From: Chondrus crispus
Taxonomy: Eukaryota > Rhodophyta > Florideophyceae > Gigartinales > Gigartinaceae
Length of the DNA stretch: 64,000 nt
Assembly: GCF_000350225.1 (NCBI RefSeq)
Contig: NW_005178685.1
Location: 121,319 to 185,318 of the forward strand
Direction: 5' to 3'
Positions 61,591 to 64,000 of the stretch are shown piece by piece. Within the stretch, counting starts at the first letter, position 1. Each line of letters starts with the position of its first letter. The notes beneath the pieces were generated by a model, which was given only the letters and a program-made list of their open reading frames with translations, made no database searches and had not been told where the DNA came from. The position numbers were made by a program, and so were the translations under genes.

Positions 61591-61890
61591 TGTAGCAGAA
61601 CGACGGACCTGCGTTTGATTTAGATTTGGATCACTAACGGCGAGAGCACGAGGCTCCGCAGTACTCGCGCGCGTGTCCACGTGTGCGTCCACGTGAACGG
61701 GGGACACGCGACCACACTCGTACACGCGTAGGTGGTGCGTACCACTGCGCGCACAGTACGCGTCTCACACGTGTGCTGTCAGCCCCGACGGCTGACAGCA
61801 TTACAGCGCGGGGCGACCCGCGCTACAGTAAATTACTACAGCATACCTGTACTGTAGTATTAAGATAGACGCTTGGTATACATTAAATAC
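61591..61890 (+). repeat. Truncated LTR of the gypsy-4 family
   Basis: Starts TGTAGCAGAACG and contains the family marks: GATTTAGATTTGGAT, ACGTGT/ACACGT repeats, hairpin CTGTCAGCCCCGACGGCTGA and TATACATTAAATACC. The similarity stops at about 61890. It lies directly against the cut RT of the copia fragment. Confidence 0.65.
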
Positions 61891-61900
61891 CAGGAAGGGA

Positions 61901-63976
61901 AGATACTGAGGACATACAGGCTGCCGCTGGTGATGCTATTCCTCTAGAGTCTCAGCCAACAATTCCAGCCCAGCAGCACTACCCCGAAAACCAACTGGGG
62001 TTTGTAGACCTCTACGATACGAGTAGCACTGCTTTGCGATCTGAAGAAGGTGTTCGTGACAGTTCGGAAGGCGTCGACGATATTATTGTCGATGATGGCG
62101 TGTCAACTGACCACATATCGCCAAATGTTTCCCCTGTCTGGCGCCTCCCTTTGTGAAGATCTCGATAGTCACATCTATTACGATTTCGACGATGAACGTT
62201 TTGCTGTTGGCCCTTGGGAGGACGTCTAAGAGGAAGACAATTTATCTCTTCGGGCAACTGTTACGCCTGAAGAGATAGAAGCGCGTGCGCAAGCACAGAG
62301 GACGGGGGATGGACACCTGGCAGTACAAAAATCCGTTTTGGAGAGATCTCTGTCAGGTTGGATGACGTGAATGATACGCTAGAGAAGCGTTTCGTTATGG
62401 AGGCTAACGAAGTGTTGTACGAGATTATTGCGGATGTGGAGACTAGGACCGTGGAATAATTTGATGAACGCAACGAGGAAGTGAACTTGACGCCATTGAG
62501 CTCCGTGCAGACATTCGTTTCCGACTGTTTGTTGGAGAAGTTACGATACGGTGCAAATCGTGTTTTGTACCAACAGGGGAAGGCAGGCACGCCGAAAGAA
62601 GAGCTGTTGGGTCTACTTATCTTGCATGTCCTTTGTGCTGCTTATGGAGAATCAGCAACCACACTTTGTGACGTTTCTAAAGGTGACTTTTTCTTTCAAA
62701 CGGGAATCAAAACTGATAGATACCAATCCGTGTGGGGTGCCCTTTGCGGCACAAAGGAAAAAAGGAGCACCTACGACATGTCTGCTACGGGCTGGTCCCG
62801 CACAGCGAATAGGGCTACAACTCTCATTGCAGAGCTCGAAGCGGAGACTGCGGCGATTAACAGAGAATTTCTCTATGTTCCCAACGCTACCGTACTACTA
62901 GTAGTCGAGAGGTAGTACCTCTCGACGACGACCATATGAGAATGGCGTCGCAAGCAGTAGTCGATCTCACCTACTTAAAGCACCTAAACAACCCGAAGAA
63001 AGGACTCGGGCCTGTTGGGAACGCATTATGCAGTGCTCTAAATCCCTTCTTCCTGGCATGTCACTTTTCGCGTAGCAGCGAGAAGCTATTGCATACGTGG
63101 GAGAGATTGTCTCAGCTTCTGCAAGGGGAATCTACTACAGGGGCTCTACGTCCTATGCCTGACGCCATATTTGCGGCAGACAGAGGATACAATTCTAAAG
63201 AGACAATTCATTTTGTGTCTGAGGTTCTCGGTGCTAGCCTTCTAGGCACGCACAAGAGGGACTTGTGGTATGCCTATGTTTTCGGTGACGGCCCGATTTC
63301 CCGTTGCCATGAAGGTATGGTGGTGTCGGAGAAGGGCTGTCGGGCCGTGTACAGGGCAAGATATAAGAACGGTGGTAGTCGAACCCGCGCGGGGCGGGCC
63401 GTCGAGGCCTGCATCTATCGCAAAAGTTGCTCTGGGCGTGTAGCTGCCCTTGTTCACAACAACGCATCTTTATTTCCTTCGAGATGCTTCACTATCGTCT
63501 TCCGCGACAAGTATCGAGAGGAGGCGACCACTAGGAAACTGGACTCGGCGATGATTGGTCATGACGTTCCTGCAACAAACGAATGTGACAGTAGACGACA
63601 CACGAGGTCCCAAGTTTAAGTGGTGCCACCAGCGAGCGGTAAGAGCCGCGTAGAACAAGTGTTGGCCTGCGTCACACCGCTAACCTATTGGCAGTCAGAG
63701 AACCCGGTGTGGTTCCTTCTGCGCGCATTTAGATTCACGTCGAGGACTGGGCACGGGTTTGTTGCCGCTGTAGTGCGGGACTATGTCGCTTCTATGAGAG
63801 GTCTCGCTGCCTTGCTTCGTGGCAGAACAATCTTCGAAGGCGTGCAAGCGTTCAGTGACGAAGAGGAAGACGTGTGGTTACTACTCATGGACAAGTGGGA
63901 CAAAATTGCATGGGCACTGGGTATGAATCTGACCGACCGGCCCAATCCTTCAACACGCCGCACAGTAGCAACCTGA
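61901..63976 (+). pseudogene. DDE-type DNA transposase, broken, family uncertain
   Basis: An acidic N-terminal region about 61910-62440 (VDLYDTSSTALRSEEGV, EDLDSHIYYDFDDERFAVGP) is followed by three open stretches: 62481-62915, 62936-63619 and 63620-63976. The first is in a different frame from the other two, which share a frame and are separated by a TAA at 63617-63619. The middle part has a LDDDHMRM stretch, LNNPKKGLGPVGNALCS, and AADRGYNSKET with the Asp at about 63179, a D-R-G-Y motif of IS4-like DDE transposases, then GTHKRDLWYAY and IVFRDKY. The third ends in an acidic-aromatic stretch (FSDEEEDVWLLLMDKWDK). This looks like a plain DNA transposon protein, but I cannot assign it to a superfamily. 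No terminal repeats were found, and the right end may lie outside the window. Confidence 0.5.
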
Positions 63977-64000
63977 CTAGCAGAAATGACCCCTTCCCGC

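Noticed and set aside
1-64000. tRNA or rRNA genes, LINEs and SINEs
   Set aside because: Looked for on both strands; no tRNA-like cloverleaf with A and B boxes, no rRNA sequence and no LINE reverse transcriptase were recognised, though a proper scan was not possible.

Overview
This is a repeat-dominated stretch of a eukaryotic nuclear genome. It holds no clearly intact ordinary host gene. It is built from nested transposable elements and a collection of partial host genes. Both plastid-type pieces (an RsmG/GidB fragment with a transit-like leader, an ISE2/Ski2-like helicase fragment) and general eukaryotic pieces (MER3/HFM1 helicase, Rab GTPase, BTB-BACK, a possible CST/CTC1-like OB-fold) are present, nearly all without introns. 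That points to an intron-poor photosynthetic eukaryote. A florideophyte red alga such as Chondrus is my best guess, but this is an inference and not proved by the sequence. There are two assembly gaps, 20172-20271 and 38292-38668.

Layout. (1) 1-6151: 3' part of a Ty3/gypsy chromovirus (gypsy-1, + strand) ending in its LTR. (2) 6152-6914, continuing at 21892-21938: an acidic, probably nuclear host protein gene. Its 5' side is cut by gypsy-1 and its 3' end is split by gypsy-2. (3) 6915-21886: gypsy-2, - strand, with 932/936-bp LTRs about 99% identical and a 5-bp target duplication GCAAC. (4) 21948-32050: a PIF/Harbinger DNA transposon with 25-bp perfect terminal inverted repeats and a TGA duplication, inserted 9 bp after the stop codon of the host gene in (2). 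It has a transposase at one end, a SAP/Myb-like protein at the other, and about 6 kb of captured host gene fragments between them. (5) 32054-36950: a second patchwork of broken host genes, including an inverted duplication of a Rab gene fragment. (6) 36951-37283: a possible foldback/MITE. (7) About 37284-60188: an old gypsy-4 remnant (- strand) split by the young gypsy-3 (about 38326-49880, same family as gypsy-1) and by a solo LTR (51310-51981, duplication GTGCT). It also carries a ~60-bp hairpin-forming tandem array. (8) 60189-64000: a Ty1/copia fragment, a truncated gypsy-4-type LTR and a broken DNA transposase of uncertain family.

Main biological point. All the gypsy families here (gypsy-1/3, gypsy-2 and, as a remnant, gypsy-4) carry an extra reading frame on the opposite strand to gag-pol, between integrase and the 3' LTR and pointing toward integrase. 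In gypsy-3 it is 777 codons long and fully open. The gypsy-3 and gypsy-2 antisense proteins share short ordered motifs suggesting remote homology. Together with palindromic CTACAGTAG motifs in LTRs of every family, this looks like a shared antisense module of these chromoviruses. The second point is the cargo-carrying Harbinger, which resembles a gene-capturing (Pack-type) element that still has both of its own genes.
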